64,000 nt of DNA from Chionoecetes opilio. Taxonomy: Eukaryota > Arthropoda > Malacostraca > Decapoda > Majidae. The stretch covers positions 301,001 to 365,000 of the forward strand of contig JACEEZ010012726.1 in NCBI GenBank assembly GCA_016584305.1, in the 5' to 3' direction. The position numbers and the translations under genes were made by a program. Position 1 is the stretch's first letter; every line of letters begins with the position of its first letter. Of this stretch, positions 43,626 to 61,931 are shown piece by piece. The notes beneath the pieces were generated by a model. It was not told the origin of the DNA. It did no database searches and saw only the letters and a program-made list of their open reading frames with translations.

Positions 43626-44938
43626 CCTTGTCCACCATGGTGCGTCCCTCCCCCTGCTTGTCCACCATGGTGCGTCCCTCCCCCTGCTTGTCCACCATGG
43701 TGCGTCCCTCCCCCTGCTTGTCCACCATGGTGCGTCCCTCCCCTGCTTGTCCACCATGGTGCGTCCCTCCCCCTGCTTGTCCACCATGGTGCGTCCCTCC
43801 CCCTGCTTGTCCACCATGGTGCGTCCCTCCCCCTGCTTGTCCACCATGGTGCGTCCCTTCCCCTGCTTGTCCACCATGGTGCGTCCCTCCCCCTGCTTGT
43901 CCACCATGGTGCGTCCCTCCCCCTGCTTGTCCACCATGGTGCGTCCCCCCCCCTGCTTGTCCACCATGGTGCGTCCCTCCCCCTGCTTGTCCACCATGGT
44001 GCGTCCCTCCCCCTGCTTGTCCACCATGGTGCGTCCCTCCCCTGCTTGTCCACCATGGTGCGTCCCTCCCCCTGCTTGTCCACCATGGTGCGTCCCTCCC
44101 CCTGCTTGTCCACCATGGTGCGTCCCTCCCCCTGCTTGTCCACCATGGTGCGTCCCTTCCCCTGCTTGTCCACCATGGTGCGTCCCTCCCCCTGCTTGTC
44201 CACCATGGTGCGTCCCTCCCCCTGCTTGTCCCACCATGGTGCGTCCCTCCCCCTGCTTGTCCACCATGGTGCGTCCCTCCCCCTGCTTGTCCACCATGGT
44301 GCGTCCCTTCCCCTGCTTGTCCACCATGGTGCGTCCCTCCCCCTGCTTGTCCACCATGGTGCGTCCCTCCCCCTGCTTGTCCACCATGGTGCGTCCCTCC
44401 CCCTGCTTGTCCACCATGGTGCGTCCCTCCCCCTGCTTGTCCACCATGGTGCGTCCCTTCCCCTGCTTGTCCACCATGGTGCGTCCCTCCCCCTGCTTGT
44501 CCACCATGGTGCGTCCCTCCCCCTGCTTGTCCACCATGGTGCGTCCCTCCCCCTGCTTGTCCACCATGGTGAGTCCCTCCCCCTGCTTGTCCACCATGGT
44601 GCGTCCCTCCCCCTGCTTGTCCACCATGGTGCGTCCCTCCCCCTGCTTGTCCACCATGGTGCATCCCTTCCCCTGCTTGTCCACCATGGTGCGTCCCTCC
44701 CCATGCTTGTCCACCATGGTGCGTCCCTCCCACTGCTTGTCCACCATGGTGCGTCCCTCCCCCTGCTTGTCCACCATGGTGCGTCCCTCCCCCTGCTTGT
44801 CCACCATGGTGCGTCCCTTCCCCTGCTTGTCCACCATGGTGCGTCCCTCCCCCTGCTTGTCCACCATGGTGCGTCCCTCCCCCTGCTTGTCCACCATGGT
44901 GCGTCCCTCCCCCTGCTTGTCCACCATGGTGCGTCCCA
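43626..44938. repeat. 30-bp minisatellite, about 44 copies
   Basis: Units TGCGTCCCTCCCCCTGCTTG then TCCACCATGG. The unit length is a multiple of three and contains no stop in most frames, so several frames on both strands stay open for 300-500 codons. One-base gains or losses near 43741, 44040 and 44230 change the frame. Every unit carries CCACCATGG, which looks like a Kozak start, and an NcoI site. Confidence 0.98.
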
Positions 44939-45169
44939 AGGATAGTATAGAGGATAGGGGGGGTGTGTGTAAAGTTTGGAGGACGGACGCTGCGCCATCT
45001 TCAGGAAATGAATCGAAACACAGCAGCTTTTTAGGGGTGTCTTAAGTATTCTATTTAAGCATCCCATACCCTGCTTTTCGTTTATTCCCTTCCTATTACT
45101 TTATTCACCTTATATTTTGACTTTATACATAATTCATTAGAAGGTAAATAGAAGAACATAGTGATCAAT

Positions 45170-45434
45170 TTCATTTTATTAAGGAATTCCATCAGCTAGA
45201 CTTGACATCCAGTACATGCAGGACTGTTGCAATGTTGAATACCAGAAAATATTGGGCCAGATATCATAATCATGGACATATTACCAATAGGCAGATAATA
45301 ATGGTATTGCAGTATGAATGACTCTTCTGTTAGAATCACTACACAACGCAAAACCAAAACAGATACTGTAATAATTGTAAAACAGTATTAGCCTGACTAT
45401 ACCAAATAGAACAAACAAACAATCACCCCCACAA

Positions 45435-45471
<37 letters not shown>

Positions 45472-46163
45472 ATATCTTCTAATTAAGGCAACAGTCAACA
45501 CTACCATTTATGTTTTCTGCACGATATTGGAAATGTAAAATAACAAGTGCCATACAGCTAATTTACACTAAATGATATCAAATTACTACAGATGCCAGAC
45601 ACATAGATGGATACTTTAACATATCAAACAATAAGGCAGATAATAATAGCACTGCATCTTTGGGGTTTTAACGTATGCAATGGTCACAACTGGTGTTGTA
45701 TTTCATTATGGAAGGCAAGGACAGATGCAAACGTTTCATACAAGATGAAAAAGTGAGAACCAGTGTACAATGCTCTGCAATTTCTGCCATGCATGCCATA
45801 AAAAATAAGATTTAAAGAAGAAAATTGTTGGTAAGTAGGGTGTACTGGGGAAGTATGAGAATATATTGATAATTTGGTGATCTGCACGACAAGAGTTGTT
45901 TTAGGTTTTAGGCTATTTTAAACATAGGATGATACATAGGTATACAGGGAGAAGAGGGAATTCACAGAATGGTTCGAAAGGCCTTATAAATTATATAGCC
46001 ACATATGGGAGACTGAAAGGAGAGATAACTGATGCGAAAGTGGTTAGAGGCAATATCGAAAGCATGAATCACCTAGCAGTATTAATGAAAATGAAGGTGC
46101 ATGACATATAGATGTTCTGAAAACACTCCAGGGATAAGAGGAGAGGGGTTAGTCTTAAAAAGA
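45170..46163. repeat. Left arm of a 1-kb inverted repeat
   Basis: About 994 bp, nearly identical in inverted orientation to 50020-51016. It includes a (TA)n run at about 45438-45474 that is longer in the right arm. The short frames are mirrored in both arms and have no recognisable domain. Confidence 0.95.
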
Positions 46164-46540
46164 ATTTGCCCAACTAAAATTAACCTAACCTAGCGGGGGA
46201 CTTTACCCACCGATAACCTAACCTAACCTAACCTAACCAAACCCAAACAAATCTAACCTAACCTCCTAGCGTGGGGTTGGGGGGGTTCTCGACACTTCGG
46301 TCATCATTCTGTGAGGATCGTCCGGTTCACACTTCTCTGGACTCAAGAAATCCAATGAATTGTCCCGAGCTCTAGGGAATTTTTTCAACACATCCTAACT
46401 CAAAAACTATGTGGTTGCGACGCATATTTTGTACCCCAGCCAAATATCCCGCATTCCCCCAGGTCCCCAAGCTTGTTTTGTGGGAGGGGGAGTATGGGCA
46501 AACTCTAGAATAATACCTGTGTTTTGAATTAATGTGCTAA

Positions 46541-46726
46541 CTGTTTCTGTCGTAATTCTTTTTTCTTTTTTTTTTAGGTAGATAGAGGTTAGTTTTTTTT
46601 AGGGTAGGTTTAGGTTAGGTATGGGTTAGGTTTGGTATAGGTATTAGTTTGGTTTAGGTTCTTTTTTTTTGTCATTTTTGCAATAAATAAATAAATATAT
46701 AAATAAGTTTGCGACAGAAACAGTTA
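46541..46726. repeat. Hairpin ends around TTAGG-like repeats
   Basis: GCTAACTGTTTCTGTCG at the left and CGACAGAAACAGTTAGC at the right bracket sequence rich in GGTTTAGGTTAGG. The CTGTTTCTGTCG-type end also occurs near 5285-5305 inside the foldback element 4628-5734, which suggests a shared family. Confidence 0.65.
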
Positions 46727-47594
46727 GCAGAATCATTCAAAACACATAAAAACACACCAGAAAAAAATAGTTTGGTCCACCAAAGTGAGTTCGGTGTTCA
46801 TCTGGATATTTACCAAACTGAATAATGGGAATGAAAAGTAACAGGAAAAAATGGTCAAGGTCAAACAAACAACATTCAGAAGGGAAGAATAGGCAGCTGG
46901 TTATTGTGCAGCGCCAAGTTAAGGATTTAAACTGTAATATGTAACTGGAAGGGACTTATGCTACCATCAATAAATAATCTAATCTAAAATAGATCACAGT
47001 AATATCGGCCTTAATCGGCTTCTTCACGGTCAACATTTTATGCGACCTAACCATTTTCATATTTTACCATTCCCTTTTAACCCACCAGGCTGTTCAGGGT
47101 GTCTGCAAAGAACATGACAACTTTATAGAGCGAGAGATGCCCCGCCACCAATACTTCTGTGCTCAGACTCCTTGCAGCTGATCTACGATCTTGCAGCTGT
47201 TCCCATTGGATGGGAAAATTAACACATGTCGGGAAGGTGTGTGCTTGTCTTTAACTGATCTCAATTTCAGGTATAGAGGCTGGATTTAATAGATGGTAAA
47301 TCTTATTTGTAATTGACTAGTGTAGAACACTTTGAGGATTACCAACTGCTATTTCTCTCTAACATATTGGATGTGTGCATTGCAAATAGTTTTGGGGCCC
47401 TTAAAAAGTGTTTCAACATTTGTAAGTTTTTCATTATTTACATGCTGTGCTGCTCACGTGATTCCTAATAAGGTCCTGTACTTCAGATTAATACAGGGAG
47501 AGCAAACTGCGTTAAATATATTTGGCCGAGAAAGCATAAATTAGAGAATACAAAATTATGTATAGCAAATTTAGCAATGATAACTATTGTGCAG

Positions 47595-47760
47595 GTTTCA
47601 TTAGGTGGTGGAGATCTTATTACATATTTTTCCATAGCTGCTTGTGATCAAGACCCATGTGGTGCCAAGGAAGGCAGCAGCACAGGTGAAAAAAGAAGTA
47701 TAGTCTTCAGCCCAAACCCTGAGGCGACAGATGAGGATATCAGCAGCCAGTATGCAGAAG
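47595..47760 (+). other. Exon-like segment in the inverted-repeat spacer
   Basis: Open in one frame (about 55 codons, DQDPCGAKEGSSTGEKR, SPNPEATDEDISSQYAEG), preceded by attgtgcag and followed by gtggga. The composition looks like a disordered acidic region. No family recognised and no neighbouring exon could be joined with confidence. Confidence 0.35.
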
Positions 47761-48620
47761 GTGGGAATTTTTTCTATTCATTAATATTAAGTAGATAAGT
47801 TCATCTGAAATTAGGCCATAAGCAAGCAATATATTATGTGTGATGATGGATGATAGTAAAAAAAAAACCAAGTATCACAAAAATTTTCCTCATCAGCAAC
47901 AGATTATTTTGCTTGCTCTTTGTCAGTCATTTGGTACATGACAAGCATAGCTACCCTGCCAACATGTGACCATGCCTGGTATAACCACTGCCAGCACTTT
48001 CTTATCACAATTGAGACTTAAGACAGTTGTTTATGTAATAATTAATAATAATAAAAGTAGTAATCTTTCAATAATGTATGCTTATCCAGCATAATTTCAC
48101 CTTATACTCTGATTTCATTGATGACTCAGATGATTCAGAGACTGAAAGCTGAAAGGTAACAATTGATAGATGCTTCTTTAATTAACTAGGCTTTGTTACA
48201 CAGAAATATGAACACCAATGAAGTCGTGGATAGCCATGCCATGAATGTATTTACCACACTTTATGATGTACCATGAGGATCACCCACTAAGCATTCAGTT
48301 GTAGTAGTTGTTGAAGAATTTTACAGATCTTATTAAAAAATCAGTTATTCATCATTTGTATGATGTACTGTCCGCATTATTCTTAGTGTAGTAAGACCAA
48401 AATTCAAAATTAATCCAGGCTGAACAATCTCTTAAGGAAAGCTACGTGGCTGAGAAAGCACAAATAAATTATCTTTGTACAAAGAGATATATTCGTGCAG
48501 ATTGCATTACACAATGAATTTTACTCATGGTGTATTTCCACAGCTACCTGTGATCAAGAATAGTAACGGTTCACTTTGAGTGTGTGTGTGTGTGTGCATA
48601 CAAGAAATTAGCGTTTAAAG

Positions 48621-48946
48621 CCGGAGTGTCAAACTCAAAATATTCCGAGGGCCAATTCTTATTTTAGTTAATGTCTCGAGCGCCAACAAAGTACGTAACA
48701 TGTTTGCAGGACTGAAGTTTACAGCCTTACATGATGACTTAACTGGAATACGTTATTTGATTTTGATTAAATTTACGTAATAAACTAACACAAAATTACA
48801 ACAAAATCATACATTAATTATATTATATTTTCCTTCATAACTGTCGTAATTTCACGGGCTGATAAACTTTACCATCCTCTCGCGGGCCACTTATGACAAT
48901 CCCAAGGGCCACATTTGGCCCGCAGGCCATGAGTTTAACACCTCGG
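48621..48946. mobile_element. hAT-like MITE (GTGTCAAACTC type)
   Basis: Ends CCGGAGTGTCAAACTC and, inverted, GAGTTTAACACCTCGG, with GAGGGCCAA and GGCCCGCAGGCC next to them, as in widespread hAT MITEs. Flanking GTTTAAAG and GTTTAGAA match at 6 of 8 positions, consistent with a decayed 8-bp target duplication. Confidence 0.7.
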
Positions 48947-49115
48947 GTTTAGAACTATGCATATCATTTATACTCTGTGGCATTATATGTTTCTGGCTTG
49001 ATTAAAAAGATGACAACTGAATATGGGATTTGAATTTATAGAAAATTAAGAAAGGGAAAAAGATGTTTTGTATTGGTCATGATATTTTTCCTAACCAAGA
49101 TTTGGAAACTTTCAG

Positions 49116-49280
49116 GGCTCCAATGACACCTACCCCACAGCCAAGGACATTGCTTCAGCATAAAGAAATTCACAACACTCATCTCCCGGGATTGACTGCT
49201 CTCCACAAGTCTCTGGAAAACTACCCCAAGGAGTTTGCAGACACTGAAGATTTACCAAACTCACACAGGAGTAATCATGG
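49116..49280 (+). other. Exon-like segment in the inverted-repeat spacer
   Basis: Preceded by a good 3' splice site (ggaaactttcag) and open for about 55 codons (APMTPTPQPRTLLQHKEIH, LENYPKEFADTEDLPNS). The 3' boundary is unclear. No family recognised; low confidence. Confidence 0.3.
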
Positions 49281-50019
49281 TTCTAACGTTTGGGGTGAAA
49301 TATTGAATACATATGAGTGTACATGATACTTTCCATCCATTCTCTTCACATGTCAACCACTCTTCAGATAACTCATTTCCACTGCTTGAATCTTAGACCT
49401 CTGGTATTTATTCCACGTCCAAGTCTCACTTGTATATGTCACTGCAGGAAGTAATGCTGTCCCTTAATACCCTTTTTCACTTCCATCTCTTCACCATTAT
49501 TCCATTATCTGCATCTCTTCACCATTATTCCATCTAGTTTCTTTCTTTTTGTACTGTATTTCTTCCAAATATTCTCTCTAAAATATGTTCTCTCGTTTCA
49601 TTCTCTCTAAAAATCTCACTCAGATTCCTTCCAAAATTTTCATCCACTTTCAATTTTTTTGTGATAACCCATTTCACTCCTTTTGCATGTGCTCTGTTTT
49701 CCTGCTATCCCTTACATGCTCAGACACATTTCTCTGTTGAGTGCAACAGTACAACATATGCATGCCTCATGATCTATTACTTGCTTGACTTCATCTGTCC
49801 ACCGGCATGCCATTTGTTTCCTTATTTTCACCTCTGTGCCCACCCAAAGACTACTGTATACAGTAGTCTTTGGCCCACCAATTGTTCCTTAACCCTTAGT
49901 ATTCATTCTTTGAAGAACCTAAACACATTTTGAACCTCTTCTTTTTAATATCTCTGATATACCACTTAATTCATACGCCAATTTCTGCCTGTAATCCCCC
50001 CAAAACTTCTTCATTATCA

Positions 50020-50703
50020 TCTTTTTAAGACTAACCCTCTCCTCTTATCCCTGGAGTGTTTTCAGAACATCTATATGTCATGCACCTTCATTTTCATTAA
50101 TACTGCTAGGTGATTCATGCTTTCGATATTGCCTCTAACCACTTTCGCATCAGTTATCTCTCCTTTCAGTCTCCCATATGTGGCTATATAATTTATAAGG
50201 CCTTTCGAACCATTCTGTGAATTCCCTCTTCTCCCTGTATACCTATGTATCATCCTATGTTTAAAATAGCCTAAAACCTAAAACAACTCTTGTCGTGCAG
50301 ATCACCAAATTATCAATATATTCTCATACTTCCCCAGTACACCCTACTTACCAACAATTTTCTTCTTTAAATCTTATTTTTTATGGCATGCATGGCAGAA
50401 ATTGCAGAGCATTGTACACTGGTTCTCACTTTTTCATCTTGTATGAAACGTTTGCATCTGTCCTTGCCTTCCATAATGAAATACAACACCAGTTGTGACC
50501 ATTGCTACGTTAAAACCCCAAGATGCAGTGCTATTATTATCTGCCTTATTGTTTTGATATGTTAAAGTATCCATCTATGTGTCTGGCATCTGTAGTAATT
50601 TGATATCATTTAGTGTAAATTAGCTGTATGGCACTTGTTATTTTACATTTCCAATATCGTGCAGAAAACATAAATGGTAGTGTTGACTGTTGCCTTAATT
50701 AGA

Positions 50704-50753
<50 letters not shown>

Positions 50754-51016
50754 GGGGGTGATTGTTTGTTTGTTCTATTTGGTATAGTCAGGCTAATACT
50801 GTTTTACAATTATTACAGTATCTGTTTTGGTTTTTGCGTTGTGTAGGTGATTCTAACAGAAGAGTCATTCATACTGCAATACCATTATTATCTGCCTATT
50901 GGTAATATGTCCATGATTATGATATCTGGCCCAATATTTTCTGGTATTCAACATTGCAACAGTCCTGCATGTACTGGATGTCAAGTCTAGCTGATGGAAT
51001 TCCTTAATAAAATGAA
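50020..51016. repeat. Right arm of a 1-kb inverted repeat
   Basis: Inverted copy of 45170-46163. The (TA)n run at about 50706-50749 is longer than in the left arm. The arms end abruptly and I find no target duplication outside them. Confidence 0.95.
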
Positions 51017-51297
51017 TAATCTTTTCTTTTCTCAAGCCTATTTAGGGCAGTGCAGTGTTTTTGAGTCAGTGTGGTTTGTGCAGTGAGCAGGGGAGAGTGT
51101 GCGCGCTGCGTATTGGCGAGGGGTTAGCAGGCTGTGTAGTACATTTTTACCTACTGATCGTACAGCTATTGACATATGTTTAAACATCTTATTTTTCTTT
51201 GCAGATATGATGTATTTGATTTAGTGGAGTCCTAATTTTAGTTGGGATGGTTTTAGTTAGTTGGTTTACCGTATATAGTACCTTGTACCGGGCTGTG

Positions 51298-52335
51298 ATG
51301 GAGCGCCGTAACTGTGTGAATGCATCGGACAGTTTTTGTTACATATGTGGAATTTTTACCCCTGACAGTCTGAAGAAACCTCTTACAAAGAATGTTAAAG
51401 CAGCTTATATGCATTACTTCAAGTGCCGTATAGGTGATCAAGATAAGAAGTGGGCCCCTCACGTAGCATGCAACCCCTGTGTGAACCACTTGAATGAATG
51501 GATGCGTGGCAAACGGCCATCAGGCATGGCATTCGGCATCCCAATGGTTTGGCGTTAACAAAAGGATCACAGTACTGACTGCTATTTCTGCCTCACTAAC
51601 ATCAAAGGATATTCAGTAAAAACGCGAGCTAAAATCAGGTATCCTGACGTACCTTCTGCCATCAGGCCTGTGCCACATGGTCCTGATCTCCCAGTTCCAA
51701 ATGTTCCAATTGCATGTGCTATAAGTGAATCAGATTCGAACGAGGAGGATAATCCCATGGATACAGACTTTCAAGAAATGGCAGACAACAGAGAGCCCAA
51801 ATTCATCAGTCAGGAAATGCTACATGACCTTGCTAGGGACCTAGATCTACCCAAGGAGAAAAGTGAAGTCCTTGGATCTCGTCTCAAGGAATGGAATTTG
51901 CTACAAGAAGGAGCTCTCATCACCACGTTTCGTCGTAGACATAAAGAACTTTGCTGTAAACGTGTTTTACACGTAAAAACACGCTAAAGGCCGTTCTTCT
52001 GCATAAAGGAAATAAGCTTCCGAGTGTTCCAATTGCGCATGGCCATGAAATGAGTGAAACTTATGAAACTATGAAGACTTTGTTATCTGCTGTTAAATAT
52101 GAAGGACATCAGTGGAATCTGTGTGGGGACCTGAAGGTAATCTCCTTGCTTCTAGGACTCCAGTTAGGTTACACTAAGCACATGTGTTTTCTTTGTTTGT
52201 GGGACTCTAGAGGGGACAGCAAACATTACAAACAAAAGGAATGGCCAGCACGACCGAAAGACTCACCTGGCAGGTTCAACTGTATGTACAAACCTCTTGT
52301 TGACAGTGAAAAAGGTGTATATATAAAGTCAAAAT
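51298..52335 (+). pseudogene. Broken member of a multi-copy invertebrate protein family of unknown function
   Basis: From ATG 51298 the frame encodes a Cys-rich N-terminus (FCYICGIFTPDS, WAPHVACNPCVNHLNEWM, CYFCLTNIKGYS) and RYPDVPSAIRPVPHGPDLPVP. A nonsense codon lies at 51556-51558 and the reading continues in the same frame to a second stop at 51985. Later parts (LHKGNKLPSVPIAHGHEMSE, CGDLKVISLLLGLQLGYTKH, CFLCLWDSRGDSKHY) lie in another frame after an apparent internal deletion. I recognise the pattern as a highly repeated family in aphids, hydra and crustaceans, probably from a mobile element. No catalytic function can be named. It starts about 280 bp beyond the right inverted arm. Confidence 0.6.
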
Positions 52336-52439
52336 TTACTGTGATTTGGCATATTTTCAGATATCTCCAAGATGTGGCACATTTTCGGATATATTTGGAA
52401 CATAATTTAAGTATATTTTTTGCCAGATATGTACATTAG

Positions 52440-53000
52440 GTCCTAATAAAGCCGCAGGCACCACCAGAATTTAATTACGAGTAATATATATTAACGTAGG
52501 GGGATTGTTTCGATTAATTATATAATTATATATACGTATATAATTATAATAGCTATTAAAATTTAAAATGCCGATATTTCAAAAACTATACGTGCTAGAG
52601 AAAAAGCAATGCCATTTTTTAAATCAGCAGCGAAAATGCTTTCCAACCCACACACAATGAACTCAGAACCATTTTTGGTGTCGACCAGTGTAATTTAAGC
52701 TTTTGAGTAACTATTATTACTTGTAAGTGTTCTCATGGGAAGCTAGTGACTTGATGTTGCCTGTAACATGTATCAGGGCAGCAGTTAACCTGTAAAACCA
52801 GTGAAATAAGAGCGATGAATGGAGGTTTACAGAATTTCGCGCCTTGACAATATTTCGCAAAACAGCGGGACAGGCGGAGCTTGTAATAGAGTGAATATCG
52901 TCTTAGAAATAATGTAATTACAGATAACAGGACACAAGTAAACACACAGATGTACATTCAAAAGTATGGACTTACCTTAAGACCACGTATAAGAATATAC
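52440..53000. other. AT-rich spacer, nothing recognised
   Basis: No exon or repeat end recognised. It ends at a TA-flanked MITE. Confidence 0.4.
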
Positions 53001-53006
53001 AAGGTA

Positions 53007-53271
53007 CCGTAGATAACACTATAGTCGCCAGTCAATTGCCACTGCACTAATGTCGCCAGGCACAATATAATACGAATTTTAGCATCACTACAGACTTTTA
53101 TGTGCCACTGAAGACATGTAGTGTGATGTACATAATATAAACTACTGTGGATGCGCCTTCAGTGGCACATACAAATCAGTAGCTATATAGTGATGCTAAA
53201 ATTATTAATATATTGTCCCTGGCGACATTAGTGCAGTGGCAAGTGACTGGCGACTATAGTGTTATCTACGG
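53007..53271. mobile_element. TA-flanked palindromic MITE, copy 4 (variant ends)
   Basis: Ends CCGTAGATAACACTATAGTC and its inverse, flanked by TA at 53005-53006 and 53272-53273. Compared with the other copies it carries matched changes in both arms: GTAGATAAC for GTCAACAAC, and an extra AGTCAATTGCC / GGCAAGTGACT stretch. Confidence 0.85.
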
Positions 53272-53630
53272 TAGAGCAGCTGATAGGTATATATTGTGGA
53301 AATGACTAGCATTGCGTTTAATTCAGTATGTTTATGAGAGAAGATGTGGTTGAATATGAGTTGAAGATGACAATTCGTCATTGTGTGCACATTCACCTTT
53401 TTTTGGCATTACATCAATCAATCAATCGTCATATGTGTTTGTTTTGTTTACAGCTATCAGCTGTGATCGCCGAGCGGGCGAGCCCCGACAAGAAGCTGGC
53501 AACTGTCAGCCGTTCTGGCAAGGCACGCAAGCGAGAGAGAAGCCGGGAGAAGCCAGGCTTCTTACGGCTTCCTCACCACAATTCGCCTCTGGCTGTTTAC
53601 CCCCACTTGACGTCACTGCGCCGAGGCGCT

Positions 53631-60020
<6,390 letters not shown>

Positions 60021-60092
60021 CTGTAAACAACCACATCAACATGTTGAACATCAACAACATTATACTGTGGACATGTGTTCTCTCTCCGCCTA

Positions 60093-60485
60093 GGTACCCG
60101 CGGGCCGTATAAGGCCCGCAAAACCATTTGGTCAGGCCCTGCCCAAAGCCATATAAAGCCATATATATGTATATGGCTTTGGCCCTGCCAAGGCAACCAC
60201 AGACGAGACTCTAAATGCAATAAATCTAGGAGCTTTTATTTCATACCAACATGATTTGTTATTAAGTGCATGCATAATACTTATAACGTAAATGTTAAGG
60301 AACAAGCGCGTCCATTACGGGACGGATAGGAGACATAGATGACGGGACAGACGTATAATTCAAGTATGGATCTCGTCGGCTAAAAAAAGCAGGCTGATTT
60401 TTAAGTTGATAGTTTTGTATGGCCCGCGAATGATGTCATGAATATCCAAATGGCCCTTGGTAGTAAAATGGTTCCCCAGCCCTGA
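60093..60485. mobile_element. Probable decayed hAT-like element
   Basis: The right end inverted reads CAGGGCTGGGGAACCATTTT, with GGGCCATTTGGATATTCATG and GCGGGCCATAC, as in hAT MITEs; the left end contains GCGGGCCGTATAAGGCCCGC. It is bracketed by a duplicated exon-boundary segment (60008-60092 and 60486-60562). Termini are not well defined. Confidence 0.5.
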
Positions 60486-60594
60486 CCTACACCAAGGCGA
60501 TCTGTGAAGGACGACATCAACAACGTCATCATACTGTGGACATGTGTTCTCCCTCAGCGCCTCGGTGACATCTGGCTGACTGACTTATATAACT

Positions 60595-60685
60595 ATTAAA
60601 CGTTTAGTGATCTAGATACTGTACACTGTGTTCTCACTCCGCCTTGGTGACACCCTGGCTGACTGGTTTAGTAATTATATATTAC
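60595..60685 (+). repeat. 91-bp direct duplication, left copy
   Basis: ATTAAACGTTTAGTGATCTA … GTAATTATATATTAC. It differs from 61390-61480 at a single base (GTACACTG versus GTAGACTG). The two copies abut the element 60686-61389 on either side. Confidence 0.95.
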
Positions 60686-61389
60686 TAGCCGCAAAGCCGC
60701 CCTCCGGGCGGACTTTTTGGCTAGCTCCTGCGGAGGGCTATTGGTGGGCCTTCGGCCCACCACCTGTGTTTGGTGGGTCTTCGGCCCACCAAACACAGAC
60801 TCTCCAGATAGCCCCTTCTAACTTTCCTGAAATCATGGATGTAGAAATGTATGTATTAACGCCAACCCATTCACATCACCCCCAACCCATTCACTCACCC
60901 ATTACCCATCACCCCCCACTCATTCACTCACCCATTACCCATCACCCCCCACCCATTCACTCACCCATTACCCATCACCACACACCCATTACCCATCACC
61001 CCCCATCTATTCCCTCACCCATCACCCCCCACCCATTCACTCACCCATCACCCCACACCCATTACCCATCACCCCACACCCATTACCCATCACCCCACCC
61101 ATTCACTCACCCATTACCCATCACCCTACATCAAGGCTTCCTCAATTCTCGCAACCCACTTTTTTTTCACAATTATCGCTAATAGGCTGCTAAAAAAAAA
61201 CAAAAAAAAAACAAATAAGTGATCGGATCATCTCATAAGTGGGCTTAAAACCTTCCCCTGGTCAACCTGGTTCCAAAAATGTGGTATATGATGGGATTCC
61301 GCCACGGGGGGCGGAACCTATACCAACACACACACACACACACACACACAGACATACACACACACACACTTTCGCTTTTATTAATATAG
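60686..61389. mobile_element. Unclassified retroposon-like element, copy 2
   Basis: TAGCCGCAAAGCCGCC start, GGTGGGCCTTCGGCCCACC hairpin (partly repeated), an array of CCCATTCACTCACCCATTACCCATCAC-like units (60865-61125), the GGGCGGAACCTATACC block, (AC)n, and the end ACACTTTCGCTTTTATTAATATAG. Same architecture as 39128-39692. The 91-bp flanking duplication defines its ends exactly. Confidence 0.8.
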
Positions 61390-61480
61390 ATTAAACGTTT
61401 AGTGATCTAGATACTGTAGACTGTGTTCTCACTCCGCCTTGGTGACACCCTGGCTGACTGGTTTAGTAATTATATATTAC
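61390..61480 (+). repeat. 91-bp direct duplication, right copy
   Basis: Counterpart of 60595-60685. The similarity stops exactly at the element border on one side and after TATATATTAC on the other. Confidence 0.95.
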
Positions 61481-61931
61481 AATGACTGACTGGCTGACTG
61501 GCCGAGGACTGACTGGCCGAGGGACTGGCTGGCTGGCTGACTGCATGCCGTGGATGTATGTCATCGCATAATATTACTTCATTGTTACACCATCGCATTC
61601 ACGTCACTCGAGACCTCTGATGCAGCAGTTGTTTATCAAATCAACAACACAGGTTTAGACTTTTTTTCGGTATTATTTTACGATGGCACCAAACTTCCCT
61701 ACACAATTGGGAGCATGGTTTTTGTTTACCTTATTGTATTCTAAGAGACATTTTCTCTTTGAGCTTTTCGTCGCAAATCAATAGTTTCGGAGATATAGAA
61801 CATTTTAGGTGGGGGGAGGAATAAGTCTCCTTGTTTACAAAATGCCTCCCTCTTCCTCTTCTTGTGACCTGCATCGCTTTTGTTTCAGAGTAAGTTTTCG
61901 GTGCGCAGCTGTGGCTCGGAGGTTAATCTCG

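Larger units (their letters stand above)
46164..50019. other. Spacer between the 1-kb inverted arms
   Basis: Holds CCTAA runs (46185-46262), a hairpin around a TTAGG-like block (46541-46726), a partial tandem duplication (about 47500-47660 resembles 48425-48570), two exon-like segments and a hAT-like element. No complete gene recognised. Confidence 0.5.

Noticed and set aside
43568..45067. Long ORFs (up to 499 codons) on both strands
   Set aside because: They consist of a 30-bp tandem repeat read in three frames per strand. Translations are monotonous and all frames stay open together, which is expected from a stop-free unit whose length is divisible by three.
45684..46111. Short ORFs identical in both 1-kb inverted arms
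   Set aside because: Exact duplication explains their presence twice. They are 60-67 codons, AT-rich, and match no family I recognise.
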